This document shows positions 53,179 through 61,179 of a stretch of 64,000 nt of DNA, piece by piece; position 1 is the stretch's first letter; each line of letters starts with the position of its first letter. The position numbers were made by a program, and so were the translations under genes. Location: positions 6,758,001-6,822,000 of the forward strand of contig NZ_CP061913.1 in the NCBI RefSeq assembly GCF_019904175.1, in the 5' to 3' direction. The notes under the pieces are model-generated. The model saw only the letters and a program-made list of their open reading frames with translations. It ran no database searches and had not been told where the DNA came from. The DNA is from Dactylosporangium vinaceum. Lineage in GTDB: Bacteria; Actinomycetota; Actinomycetes; Mycobacteriales; Micromonosporaceae.

Positions 53179-53207
53179 AGGCCGGCGTGACGCCGCAGCG
53201 CCGGCCT
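53179..53207 (-). terminator. Hairpin after the GNAT gene
   Basis: AGGCCGGCG (53179-53187) pairs with CGCCGGCCT (53199-53207); the right arm touches the TAA stop codon of the GNAT gene. Confidence 0.6.
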
Positions 53208-53713
53208 TACCGCAGCGCTTTGCGGAAGACGACCTCGTGCCGGTGGTAGCCCATCCGCTCCTCGTAGAACGGCACCGACGTCGGGTTGCCCAGCCCGGTC
53301 TCCAGCGTGACGACGTGCGCACCGTGCTCGGCCGCCCACTGCTCGACCGCCGCCAGCAGCGCGGTCCCCACGCCGCTGCGCCGCGCGGACGCGGCGACGA
53401 GCAGCGCGTCGACGTGGACCCGGCGCACGCCCAGGTCCCGCTGCACCTGGAAGCGCGCCGACGGCACCGGCTCCAGCCGCCGCGCCACCACCGAACCGAC
53501 GAGTGCCCCGTCCCGCTCGGCGACGAGCATCAGCATCGCCGGGTCAGCGGTGCTGCGCGCCCAGATGTCGTCGAGCCACTCGACCAGGCCCTCGGCGTCC
53601 GGTTCGCGGGCGGCCGCCGGATCGATGGCGGCGAAGTACCGCCCGCCCTCCAGCCACAGCGCCGCCCGCCCGGGCCCGTCCTGTGCCGTCACCGCGCGTA
53701 CCGTCACCGTCAT
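53207..53713 (-). CDS. GNAT-family N-acetyltransferase
   Basis: 168 residues from the ATG at 53713; the longer frame is a shadow of the divergent pcaB gene region. The single GNAT domain has LMLVAERDGALVGSVVARRLEP, VDALLVAASARRSGVGTALLAAV (acetyl-CoA loop, about 110) and the end VPFYEERMGYHRHEVVFRKAL. The substrate is unknown. Divergent from pcaB. Confidence 0.88.
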   Translation of the reverse strand: MTVTVRAVTAQDGPGRAALWLEGGRYFAAIDPAAAREPDAEGLVEWLDDIWARSTADPAMLMLVAERDGALVGSVVARRLEPVPSARFQVQRDLGVRRVHVDALLVAASARRSGVGTALLAAVEQWAAEHGAHVVTLETGLGNPTSVPFYEERMGYHRHEVVFRKALR

Positions 53714-53798
53714 CCGATCATTGTCGGCGACCGGTCCCGCCCGCTCCAGGTTCCGGTCGATGGAAGGCAACTGTCGCGGGAAGGGCTGTCGAGCGCCT

Positions 53799-55022
53799 AT
53801 GGTTGCCCTGGTGACGGACCTGCTCTGGCCCGGCGACGAGCGCGCGGGCGACATCTTCGCCGACGCGGCGGTGCTGGCGGCGATGATCCGCGTCGAGGCG
53901 GCGTGGCTCGGGGCGCTCGCGGACGCCGGGATCGCGCCGCCGCCCGCCGCCGACGAGCTGCACGGGCTCGTCGACGACGCCGACATCGCGGCGATCGCCG
54001 CCGGGGCCGAGGCGGGCGGCAATCCGGTCATTGCGCTGCTCGGCCTCGTCCGGCCGCGGCTGGCCGCTCGCAACGCCGCCGCAGCGTCCTGGCTGCACAA
54101 GGGGCTGACCAGTCAGGACACCCTGGACACCGCGCTGGTGCTGTGCCTGCGCCCGGCCGTCGGGGCGATCCTCGAGCACATCGCCGACCAGGTCGGGTCG
54201 CTGAGCGCGCTCGCCCGGCGGCACCGCTCGACGCCGATGGCGGGGCGGACGCTGACGCAGCACGCCGTGCCGATCACCGCCGGCCTGCGGTTCGCGACCT
54301 GGCTCAACCAGATCCTCGACGCCCGCGAGCGCCTCACCGCCGCGAGCGCCGCCCTCCCGGTCCAGCTGGGCGGCGCGGCCGGCAGCCTGGCCGCGGTCGC
54401 CGCCCTGGCCGGGACGCCCGACGCGGCCCGGCGGCTGGTGGCGGCCACCGCGGCGGCGCTCGACCTGCCGGCCCGCGATCCGTGGCACACCAGCCGCATC
54501 CCGGTCACCAGCATCGGCGACGCCCTTGTCACCTGCACCGACGCCTGGGGGCGGCTCGCCAACGACGTGCTCACCGGGTCGCGGCCGGAGATCGGCGAGC
54601 TGGTCGAGGAGCCGGGCGAGGGCCGCGGCGGGTCGTCGGCGATGCCGAACAAGCGCAATCCGGTGCTGGCGGTGCTGGTCCGGCGGGCGGCGCTGGCGGG
54701 GCCGCCCCTGGCCGCGACCCTGCACGCCGCCGCCGCGGCGACGCTCGACGAGCGCGCCGACGGGGCGTGGCACGTCGAGTGGGCGACGATCCGGGCGCTC
54801 TCCCGCCTGACCGTCACCGCCGCCGCGCAGACGTCCGAGCTCCTGCGGCAACTGCGCGTCGACGTGGACCGGATGGCGGCCACGCTCGCCGCGGCCCGGC
54901 CCGGCATCGACGCCGAGCAGCGCTCGGTCAGCCCGGGCGCGCGGGCGGGCACCCCCTACGCCGGCGCCGCCGACCAGATCATCGACGCGGCCCTCGACCG
55001 GGCCCGGCCGGTGGGGCCATGA
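53799..55022 (+). CDS. pcaB: 3-carboxy-cis,cis-muconate cycloisomerase
   Basis: 407 residues, a member of the fumarase/argininosuccinate-lyase superfamily. The signature loop GGSSAMPNKRNPVLAV lies near residue 282; HKGLTSQDTLDTAL (about 103) and AGRTLTQHAVPITAGLRFATWL (about 148) match the cycloisomerase group. It converts 3-carboxymuconate to 4-carboxymuconolactone in the protocatechuate branch of the beta-ketoadipate pathway. The ATG overlap with the next gene, which encodes the following steps, supports the assignment over adenylosuccinate lyase. It is slightly shorter than the usual 450 residues. Confidence 0.88.
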   Translation: MVALVTDLLWPGDERAGDIFADAAVLAAMIRVEAAWLGALADAGIAPPPAADELHGLVDDADIAAIAAGAEAGGNPVIALLGLVRPRLAARNAAAASWLHKGLTSQDTLDTALVLCLRPAVGAILEHIADQVGSLSALARRHRSTPMAGRTLTQHAVPITAGLRFATWLNQILDARERLTAASAALPVQLGGAAGSLAAVAALAGTPDAARRLVAATAAALDLPARDPWHTSRIPVTSIGDALVTCTDAWGRLANDVLTGSRPEIGELVEEPGEGRGGSSAMPNKRNPVLAVLVRRAALAGPPLAATLHAAAAATLDERADGAWHVEWATIRALSRLTVTAAAQTSELLRQLRVDVDRMAATLAAARPGIDAEQRSVSPGARAGTPYAGAADQIIDAALDRARPVGP

Positions 55023-56167
55023 CGACGCCGACCCTGACGGGGACCGAGCTGGGCGTTTCGGGACCGCAGCGGCCGCTGCTGGTGCTCGGGCCCTCGCTCG
55101 GCACCTCGGCGGCGGCGCTGTGGGCTCGCTGTGCCGGGCAGCTGCGCGGGGAGTACCAGGTCATCGCCTGGGATCTGCCCGGGCACGGCCGCAGTGCGCC
55201 CGCGGGCGGGCCGCTGGACATGGCTGACCTGGCCCGCGGCGTGCTCGACCTCGTCGACACGGTCCGCCCGGGTGCGGTGTTCGGCTACGCCGGCGTCTCG
55301 GTCGGCGGCGCGGTCGGGCTGCAGCTGCTGCTCGACGCCCCGCAGCGGGTGAGCGCGGCCGCGCTGCTGTGCACCGGGGCGCGGATCGGGGCGGCGGCCG
55401 GGTGGCGGGAGCGGGCCGAGCTGGTGCGGGGCGGCGGCACGGCGGCGGTGGTGGACGGGTCGCTGCAGCGGTGGTTCACGCCCGGCTTCCGCGACCGGGA
55501 GCCGGGGGTCGTCACCGCGCTCATCGACGCACTGCGGGCGGCCGACGCCGAGAGTTACGCGCGGGTGTGTGCGGCCCTGGAGACCTTCGACGTGCGGCCG
55601 CGGCTGGCCGCGATCGCCGCGCCGGTGCTGGCGGTGGCGGGCGGGGAGGACCTCGTGACACCGGCCGCCGGCCTCGCCGAGATCGCCGGCGGGGTGCGGC
55701 AGGGGCGGCTGGTGGTGCTCGATGCGGTCGGCCACGTCGCGCCGGCCGAGCGCCCCGCGGCGGTGGCGGTGCTGCTGGACGAGCTGTTCGACCCGCGGCG
55801 CGCGGCCGGGGGCGCGGTGCGCCGGGCCGTGCTCGGCAACGCCCACGTCGACCGGGCCGCGGCGGGCACCACGCCGTTCACCCGCGACTTCCAGGATCTG
55901 GTGACCGGCCACGCCTGGCACGACATCTGGGGCCGGCCCGGGCTCGACCGCCGCAGCCGGTCGCTGGTGACGCTCACCGCGCTCGTCGCGCTGGGCCACC
56001 ACGAGGAGCTGGCGATGCACGTGCGGGCGGCGCGGGCGAACGGGCTGAGCGACGACGAGATCGCCGAGGTTCTGCTGCAGACCGCGATCTACTGTGGAGT
56101 ACCGGCGGCGAACTCGGCTTTTCGCATTGCCCAGCGCGTCCTTCGCGAGCTCGACGGGGAGTCGTAG
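55019..56167 (+). CDS. pcaL: Fused 3-oxoadipate enol-lactonase / 4-carboxymuconolactone decarboxylase
   Basis: 382 residues overlapping pcaB by four bases. Residues 1-255 are an alpha/beta-hydrolase: HG-type oxyanion region LGPSLGTS, AWDLPGHGRS, nucleophile Ser in GVSVGGAVG (about 93), late Asp (GGEDLVTP) and His (DAVGHVAP). Residues about 265-382 are a carboxymuconolactone decarboxylase domain with GRPGLDRRSRSLVTLTALVALG, HVRAARANGLSDDEIAEVLLQ and CGVPAANSAF. The PcaL fusion is typical of actinobacteria and makes 3-oxoadipate from 4-carboxymuconolactone. No pcaHG dioxygenase gene is adjacent. Confidence 0.93.
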   Translation: MTTPTLTGTELGVSGPQRPLLVLGPSLGTSAAALWARCAGQLRGEYQVIAWDLPGHGRSAPAGGPLDMADLARGVLDLVDTVRPGAVFGYAGVSVGGAVGLQLLLDAPQRVSAAALLCTGARIGAAAGWRERAELVRGGGTAAVVDGSLQRWFTPGFRDREPGVVTALIDALRAADAESYARVCAALETFDVRPRLAAIAAPVLAVAGGEDLVTPAAGLAEIAGGVRQGRLVVLDAVGHVAPAERPAAVAVLLDELFDPRRAAGGAVRRAVLGNAHVDRAAAGTTPFTRDFQDLVTGHAWHDIWGRPGLDRRSRSLVTLTALVALGHHEELAMHVRAARANGLSDDEIAEVLLQTAIYCGVPAANSAFRIAQRVLRELDGES

Positions 56168-56173
56168 CGCGGC

Positions 56174-57238
56174 TCAGCCGATGACGAGGGCGCGCAGGCG
56201 GTCGAGGGCCTCGCCGCGGACGCCGGTGAGGGCCGGGTCGGCGGTCACGGTGGCGGCGCGGACGGCGACCGGGCGGGGCGCGCGGCCGGTCACCGCGCGG
56301 ATGTCGTCGATGAGGGCCGGGCCCCAGGATCCGCCGATGACCACCTCCTGCGGGTCGGCCAGGGCGACCACCGCCGCGATGACGCCGCCGACAGCCGTGG
56401 CGACGGCCGGGTGGGCGGCCGGCGTGGCGCGCAGGCGGGGCCCGTCGATCGCGGTGGAGCCCGGCCGGCGCAGGCCGAGCTCGCCGAAGAGCTCGATGAA
56501 GTTGACCGCACGCCCGCCGGGGCCCTCGGTGAGCAGGTGGGCGATCTCGCCGGTGAGACCGGAGTGGCCGCGGCGGACCTCGCCGTCGTTGACGATGGCG
56601 CAGCCGAGGCCCTCCCCGAGGTACAGGTAGGCGAAGTCGCGCAGGTCCCGGCCTTCGGCGCGGGCGGCCCAGTTGACGTCGTTGTCGACGACGACCTGGC
56701 CGGCGCCGTGCAGGACCGCGGCCGGGTCGAGCTCGCCGACCAGGAACGGGGAGTCGGGCAGGTGGACCAGGCGGCCGGTGGTCCGGTCGACCGGGTCGGC
56801 GGCGCTGACGACGGCCACCCGGACCGGGGCGGCGGCCGCGTCGATCTCGGCCGCGACCTCCGCGAACGCGGCGGCGACGCGGCCCGGGACCGCCGGGCGG
56901 CCGGCCCGGGCCACGGTGTCGCCGTACACGTCGACGGCCTCGGCCACGATGCCCTCGGGCGCGATGACGACCGCGAGCGCCGTGCCGAGTGTGGGGGCCA
57001 GGGCGTAGTAGGAGCCGACCCTCCCCCGGCCGCGGCCACCCGGGGTGCGCTCGCCGGTGTCGGCCACGAGGCCACGCTCGGTGAGGCGGCGCACGCTCTC
57101 ACCCGCGGTCGGCTTCGAGATGCCGACGGTCAGGGCGAGCTCGGCCCGGGTCAGCCGGCGGCGGTGCATCAGGGCGCGCAGCACCTGCTCGTCGGTGACC
57201 GAGCGGACCAGGTCCAGCGAGGGCCGCACGTTGTCCAC
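56174..57238 (-). CDS. ROK-family transcriptional regulator
   Basis: 354 residues from a GTG. The winged helix-turn-helix (LTRAELALTVGISKPTAGESVRRLTERGLV, about 29-58) precedes a ROK domain with VVVDNDVNWAARAEG, YLYLGEGLGCAIVNDGEVRRG, GEIAHLL and ALADPQEVVIGGSWGP. The CxCGxxGC zinc motif of typical ROK proteins is absent, so the ligand domain may be regulatory only. It is divergent from the DUF1479 gene with an inverted repeat between them. It probably controls that gene and itself. Confidence 0.9.
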   Translation of the reverse strand: MDNVRPSLDLVRSVTDEQVLRALMHRRRLTRAELALTVGISKPTAGESVRRLTERGLVADTGERTPGGRGRGRVGSYYALAPTLGTALAVVIAPEGIVAEAVDVYGDTVARAGRPAVPGRVAAAFAEVAAEIDAAAAPVRVAVVSAADPVDRTTGRLVHLPDSPFLVGELDPAAVLHGAGQVVVDNDVNWAARAEGRDLRDFAYLYLGEGLGCAIVNDGEVRRGHSGLTGEIAHLLTEGPGGRAVNFIELFGELGLRRPGSTAIDGPRLRATPAAHPAVATAVGGVIAAVVALADPQEVVIGGSWGPALIDDIRAVTGRAPRPVAVRAATVTADPALTGVRGEALDRLRALVIG

Positions 57239-57264
57239 CCGACGATGCTAGTCAGGGGCCTTGC

Positions 57265-57309
57265 CTTGAACGCCGGGCGGGCGTACCTTCGTTCAAGTAA
57301 GGTTACCTT
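57265..57309. promoter_or_regulatory. Operator region between ROK and DUF1479 genes
   Basis: CTTGAACG (57265-57272) and CGTTCAAG (57290-57297) are perfect inverted arms 17 bases apart. A second palindrome, AAGGTTACCTT (57299-57309), follows directly and resembles half of an iron-box (DtxR/IdeR type). Two factors may act here: the ROK regulator and perhaps a metal regulator. Confidence 0.5.
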
Positions 57310-57326
57310 CCTAGAAAGGATCAGCC

Positions 57327-58601
57327 GTGTCCGTGCCGACGGCGGCGCTGCCGCACTGGGAGCAGACCCCCACCGACCTGCGGGCCGCCACCCGCGAGAT
57401 CAAGGCCGCGCTGCGCGAGCGGATCGAGGCGTCCGGCCGCACCGTCGAGGAGGTCTTCGCCGTCGTCGAGGCGCGCGTCCAGGCCGCCGTCGACGACATC
57501 GCCGCCGCCCGCCGCCGGGGCGAGCCGATCTGGCCGGTCATCGACTACGCCGACATCGCCGCCGGCACCGTCGGCGCCGAGCAGCTGGCCGCTGTCAAGC
57601 GCCGCGGCTGCCTCGTGGTGCGCGGGCACTTCGAGCGCGCGCAGGCGCTGCAGTGGGACGCCGACATCGTCGACTACGTCGAGAGCAACCACTTCTTCGA
57701 GGACTACCGCGGCCCCGGCGACGACTTCTTCGGCAGCGTCGGCTCCCGGCCGGAGATCTACCCGATCTACTGGTCGCCGGCCCAGATGCAGGCCCGCCAG
57801 AGCGAGCGGATGGCCGCCGTCCAGGCATTCCTCAACAGCCAGTGGAAGCACGAGTCCGACGGCGTCACGTGGTTCGATCCGAACCGGGACTCGTTGTACC
57901 CCGACCGCATCCGACGCCGCCCGGAGGGCGCGGACTCGGCGGGCCTCGGCACCCACCTCGACCCGGGGACGCTCGACCTCTGGATGACCCGGGCCTACCA
58001 GCAGGCGTTCCGGCACCTGTTCGACGGCAGCGTGGAGCGGTACGACCCGTGGGACGCGGCCCACCGCACGGCCGGCCCGCAGTATCCGGGCTCCACCATG
58101 TGCTCGGCGTTCCGCACCTTCCAGGGCTGGACCGCCCTGTCCGACATGGACCACGACCAGGGCGTGCTGCACACCGTGCCGATCCCGGAGGCGATGGCGT
58201 ACCTCATGCTGCGCCCCCTGCTGCCCGACGTCCCCGACGACGACATGTGCGGCGTCACCGTCAACCAGGTGTTCCCGGCCGGCCACAAGTGGCACGCGCC
58301 GCTCATGGAGGCCCTGTCCGGCATCCCCGACGTCACGGCCGGCGACTCCGTCTGGTGGCACTGCGACATGATCCACAGCGTGGCGCCGGTCGAGGCGCAG
58401 CGCGGCTGGGGCAACGTCATGTACATCCCGGCCGCCCCGTGGTGCCCGCGCAACGAGCAGTACGCGGCCTCGGTCCGCGACGCGTTCACGAAGGGTGAGA
58501 GCCCGAGCGACTTCCCGGCCGAGCACTACGAGCGCGACTGGCCCAACCGCTTCCAGGCCGCCGACCTCAACGCCATCGGCCGCCGCGGGCTGGGGCTCTA
58601 G
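57327..58601 (+). CDS. DUF1479 family protein (YbiU-like, probable Fe(II)/2-oxoglutarate oxygenase)
   Basis: 424 residues from a GTG preceded by GAAAGGA. The whole length matches DUF1479. Landmarks are GCLVVRGHFERAQALQWD, the cupin-like strand with THLDPGTLDLWM (candidate H-x-D iron ligands, about residue 212) and DSVWWHCDMIHSVAPVEAQRG (candidate distal His and 2-oxoglutarate Arg, about 350). This order fits a double-stranded beta-helix dioxygenase. The native substrate is unknown. Control by a sugar-type ROK regulator suggests a sugar or polyol derivative; that is inference. Confidence 0.87.
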   Translation: MSVPTAALPHWEQTPTDLRAATREIKAALRERIEASGRTVEEVFAVVEARVQAAVDDIAAARRRGEPIWPVIDYADIAAGTVGAEQLAAVKRRGCLVVRGHFERAQALQWDADIVDYVESNHFFEDYRGPGDDFFGSVGSRPEIYPIYWSPAQMQARQSERMAAVQAFLNSQWKHESDGVTWFDPNRDSLYPDRIRRRPEGADSAGLGTHLDPGTLDLWMTRAYQQAFRHLFDGSVERYDPWDAAHRTAGPQYPGSTMCSAFRTFQGWTALSDMDHDQGVLHTVPIPEAMAYLMLRPLLPDVPDDDMCGVTVNQVFPAGHKWHAPLMEALSGIPDVTAGDSVWWHCDMIHSVAPVEAQRGWGNVMYIPAAPWCPRNEQYAASVRDAFTKGESPSDFPAEHYERDWPNRFQAADLNAIGRRGLGL

Positions 58602-59086
58602 GACCGGTGGGCGGCCACGAGGTCGGCCACGGCCTTGGGGATGGTGGTCTCGAAGTCCAGGAGCTTGGCCCAGTCCGGCTCCACGGTGATGACGATCATC
58701 TGGGTGTACAGGGCCAGCACTCCCTGGTGCCAGCCCTCGAACTGCTCGGCCGGCACCAGCTTGCGGGACGCCTCGACGTACTCGTCCGGCACGCCGTCGA
58801 CGAGCTCCAGGCGGGCCGCGCCGCGCACCAGCAGGACCCGCGGCGGCCACTGGGCCTCGGTGTCGACGGTCAGCGCGACCCGGGGGTGCCGGCGCAGCGC
58901 GTTGACCTTCGCCGCCTTCGGTACCGTCGCCATGACCAGCCGCTCGCCCGTCCACCAGAACCCCATCGGGATCACCCGCGGGTCGCCGTCGGCGCCCGTG
59001 TACGCCAGCCGGGCCGGGATCGACGAGCCCAGCAGCTCCCGGGCGATCGGCCGGGCCAGCACCTCGGCCACCTCGTTGCGGTCCAT
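58598..59086 (-). CDS. Pyridoxamine 5'-phosphate oxidase-like flavin/deazaflavin-binding protein
   Basis: 162 residues; AAGGAG precedes the ATG at 59086. A split-barrel fold is indicated by PARLAYTGADGDPRVIPMGFWWTGERLVMATVPKAAKVNALRRHPRVALTVD, written here only as the order of strands (residues about 25-80), followed by VLLVRGAARLE and the C-terminal WAKLLDFETTIP. The family binds FMN or F420 and reduces diverse small molecules; in actinobacteria F420 is common. It overlaps the convergent DUF1479 gene by four bases. Confidence 0.87.
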   Translation of the reverse strand: MDRNEVAEVLARPIARELLGSSIPARLAYTGADGDPRVIPMGFWWTGERLVMATVPKAAKVNALRRHPRVALTVDTEAQWPPRVLLVRGAARLELVDGVPDEYVEASRKLVPAEQFEGWHQGVLALYTQMIVITVEPDWAKLLDFETTIPKAVADLVAAHRS

Positions 59087-59349
59087 GTCCGTCTCCTTCG
59101 TCCTCGACGCTGTGCAGCGGGGACGGAGCCGGTCGCGGATTCTCGACACGGACCGGCGCGCAGCGCCCCGCCGGCCGTCGCGGCGGTCCGCCCCGGGCCG
59201 TGGCCTGCGGATCCGGGCCGGCGACGGCGTTCGCGCACCGCCCCGGGCGTGGTAGCGTGCTGAGCGGTTCGGTCACGAGCTGCACGACTCACCCTGGGGT
59301 GGCGGTTGTCGATCCGCCGTTGGCCGAGGCCGACCCGCGAAGGCCCCCG

Positions 59350-59601
59350 ATGCCCGACGCTCACCTGTGCCCCGCCTCCCCCGACCGGGTCCGCAGTGCC
59401 CGGATCGCCGCCGAGTCCCAGGAGGCCGCCCGCCGCCTGGCGCGCATCCGCGGCGACGTCGCCCGGACCCGCGAGCGCATCGCCGACGCCCGGCGGCGCG
59501 CCGAGGTGCGGATGGTCCGCTCGACCGCCCGGGTGGTGACGAGCCAGGAGATCCTGCGCTCGTCCGCCGCGCGCAGCGGCGCCGAACGGCCCCGTCGCTG
59601 A
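59350..59601 (+). CDS. Small hypothetical coiled-coil protein
   Basis: 83 residues, very Arg/Ala/Glu-rich. Residues about 13-58 are a predicted helix or coiled coil (RIAAESQEAARRLARIRGD, then RTRERIADARRRAEVRMVR). No membrane segment or known motif. GAAGG lies nine bases upstream. Codon composition is coding-like, but the gene is short and I cannot exclude a chance frame. Confidence 0.5.
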   Translation: MPDAHLCPASPDRVRSARIAAESQEAARRLARIRGDVARTRERIADARRRAEVRMVRSTARVVTSQEILRSSAARSGAERPRR

Positions 59602-59633
59602 CCCTCGGCCCGCGGTGGTTCAGGCCCGGTGGC

Positions 59634-60278
59634 TCAGGCGGCCAGGTCGGCCCAGGACGGCGGGGCGACGCGGAACAGGTCGGCGGCGCCCGGCGCCATG
59701 GTCAGCGCGATCATCGCGGCCGCAATGTGCGACAGCGGCATCACCAGGTCGACGCAGCCCGTCGCGAGGGCGGCCTTGGGCATGCCCGGAGCCTGCGCGG
59801 TGGACGGCTGCTGCACGATGGTGCGCCCGCCGTGGCGCTTGATCGCGCGGACGCCGGCGGCACCGTCCTCGAGGCGGCCGGTGAGGACCACACAGAGCGC
59901 CCGGTGGCCGCAGTGCGCGGCGGCACTCTCCAGCAGCGGGTCGGCGGTCCGGCCGCTGTCGGCCGCCCGCAGCCGCAGCCGCCCGCCGGGGTCCACGGTC
60001 GCGGTGTGCCGGGGCGGTAGCACCCCGACCCCGGGCGTGGCCAGCGGCTCCTCGTCACCGACCGTGCGGACCGCAAGCCGGGTGCGGGCCTGCAGAGCCT
60101 CGACGAACCGGCCGTCGAGCTCCGGCGGGCGGTGCTGCGCGACGAGCAGCGGGACCGGGAAGTCGGCCGGGATCGCGGCCAGCACCTGGCGCAGCGCCGC
60201 CGGACCGCCGAGCGACGCGGCGATGACTGCCACATCGAACTCGGCCACTGCGGGCCCGCCCGGCGTGCCGGCTGACAT
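59634..60278 (-). CDS. CheB-type protein-glutamate methylesterase domain protein
   Basis: 214 residues from the ATG at 60278; a stand-alone methylesterase without the receiver domain of CheB. The catalytic triad positions are visible: Ser in IAASLGGP (about 21), His in VAQHRPPE (about 47) and Asp in LTGRLEDGAAGVRAI (about 142, family TGMGxDGAxG). Such proteins demethylate chemoreceptors or act in other signalling systems. It is divergent from a Crp-family regulator gene; the chemoreceptor at 22906 is a possible but distant target. Confidence 0.88.
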   Translation of the reverse strand: MSAGTPGGPAVAEFDVAVIAASLGGPAALRQVLAAIPADFPVPLLVAQHRPPELDGRFVEALQARTRLAVRTVGDEEPLATPGVGVLPPRHTATVDPGGRLRLRAADSGRTADPLLESAAAHCGHRALCVVLTGRLEDGAAGVRAIKRHGGRTIVQQPSTAQAPGMPKAALATGCVDLVMPLSHIAAAMIALTMAPGAADLFRVAPPSWADLAA

Positions 60279-60297
60279 ACGGCAAGTGTAGGCATTG

Positions 60298-60313
60298 TGT
60301 ACGGCACCGTGCA
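60298..60313. promoter_or_regulatory. Imperfect palindrome between CheB-like and Crp-like genes
   Basis: TGTACGGCACCGTGCA matches its own reverse complement at 12 of 16 positions. It sits in the 90-base divergent gap and could be the site of the adjacent Crp-type regulator. Confidence 0.3.
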
Positions 60314-60368
60314 TAGGCCAGCACCGCTCGGGTAGCGGATGACCGACTCCCACGCAGGAGAGGCCCGC

Positions 60369-61100
60369 ATGGAGCGACTCCACGACCCCGCCGCCGTCGC
60401 CGCCCTCCGCGCCGACAACTTCGTCCTGGCCGCCATGCCCGACGCGGAGTTCTCCCGGATGGCCGCCGGCCTCGAGCCGGTCCGGCTGGAGGTGCACGAC
60501 CCGATCCACGACTCCGGCGAGCCGATCGAGCACGTCTACTTCCCCGCCACCGCCGTGCTGTCGATGGTCTGCGTCGTCGACGGCGAGACGGCGGTGGAGG
60601 TGGCCACCATCGGGCGGGAGGGGATGAGCGGGCTGCCGGTGTTCCTGGGCGTGAGCGCCAGCCCGAACACCGTCTTCGCCCAGGTCGCCGGCCTGGCCGT
60701 GCGGATGCGCACCCACGAACTGCACGCCTTGCTGACCCGGGACGGCGCGCTGCACCGGCTGCTGCACCGCTACGTCCAGGCGACGATGGTCCAGCTGGCG
60801 CAGAACGTCGCCTGCAACCGCCTGCACACCACCGAGGAGCGCGCGGCGCGCTGGCTGCTCACGACCGCCGACCGGATCGGGAGCCAGCGGTTCGCGCTGA
60901 CCCAGGACTTCCTGGCCCAGATGCTCGGCGTGCGCCGCGCCACGGTCTCGCACACCGCCGGGGTCCTGCACGACGCCGGGCTCATCAGCTACGCCCGCGG
61001 CCTCGTCACGATCGACGACCGGGACCGCCTCACCGGCGCGGCCTGTGACTGCTACCGCATTGTCCGCGCCGAGTTCGACCGGCTGCGCGCCGGACCGTGA
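60369..61100 (+). CDS. Crp/Fnr-family transcriptional regulator
   Basis: 243 residues; GGAGAGG before the ATG at 60369 is preferred over the in-frame ATG at 60339. The N-terminal cyclic-nucleotide-like beta-roll (about 30-150) has EPIEHVYFPATAVLSMVCVVDG and VATIGREGMSGLPVFLG but lacks the RxxS cAMP motif and Cys clusters, so the ligand is unknown. The C-terminal helix-turn-helix (about 180-225) is FALTQDFLAQMLGVRRATVSHTAGVLHDAGLI. It matches a subgroup common in soil bacteria. Confidence 0.92.
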   Translation: MERLHDPAAVAALRADNFVLAAMPDAEFSRMAAGLEPVRLEVHDPIHDSGEPIEHVYFPATAVLSMVCVVDGETAVEVATIGREGMSGLPVFLGVSASPNTVFAQVAGLAVRMRTHELHALLTRDGALHRLLHRYVQATMVQLAQNVACNRLHTTEERAARWLLTTADRIGSQRFALTQDFLAQMLGVRRATVSHTAGVLHDAGLISYARGLVTIDDRDRLTGAACDCYRIVRAEFDRLRAGP

Positions 61101-61122
61101 GGCGCCGGGCCGACACGCGCAG

Positions 61123-61163
61123 CGGCCGCCCCGCGACGCGCGATGCGCGCCCCGGGACGGCCG
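61123..61163. terminator. Bidirectional hairpin between convergent genes
   Basis: CGGCCGCCCCG (61123-61133) pairs with CGGGACGGCCG (61153-61163) with one mismatch-like C/A position. The loop contains a second small GCGC hairpin. It lies between the Crp-like gene and the convergent protease gene. Confidence 0.5.
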
Positions 61164-61179
61164 TGGTGCGGTGCGGGTC

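Noticed and set aside
52859..55018. Very long open frames extending upstream of pcaL, pcaB and other genes
   Set aside because: In this GC range stops are rare in all frames. The start was set by overlap with the previous gene, ribosome site and the N-terminus of the family.
59087..59349. A hidden gene upstream of the small coiled-coil protein
   Set aside because: Frames are open but show no ribosome site, domain or consistent codon pattern.
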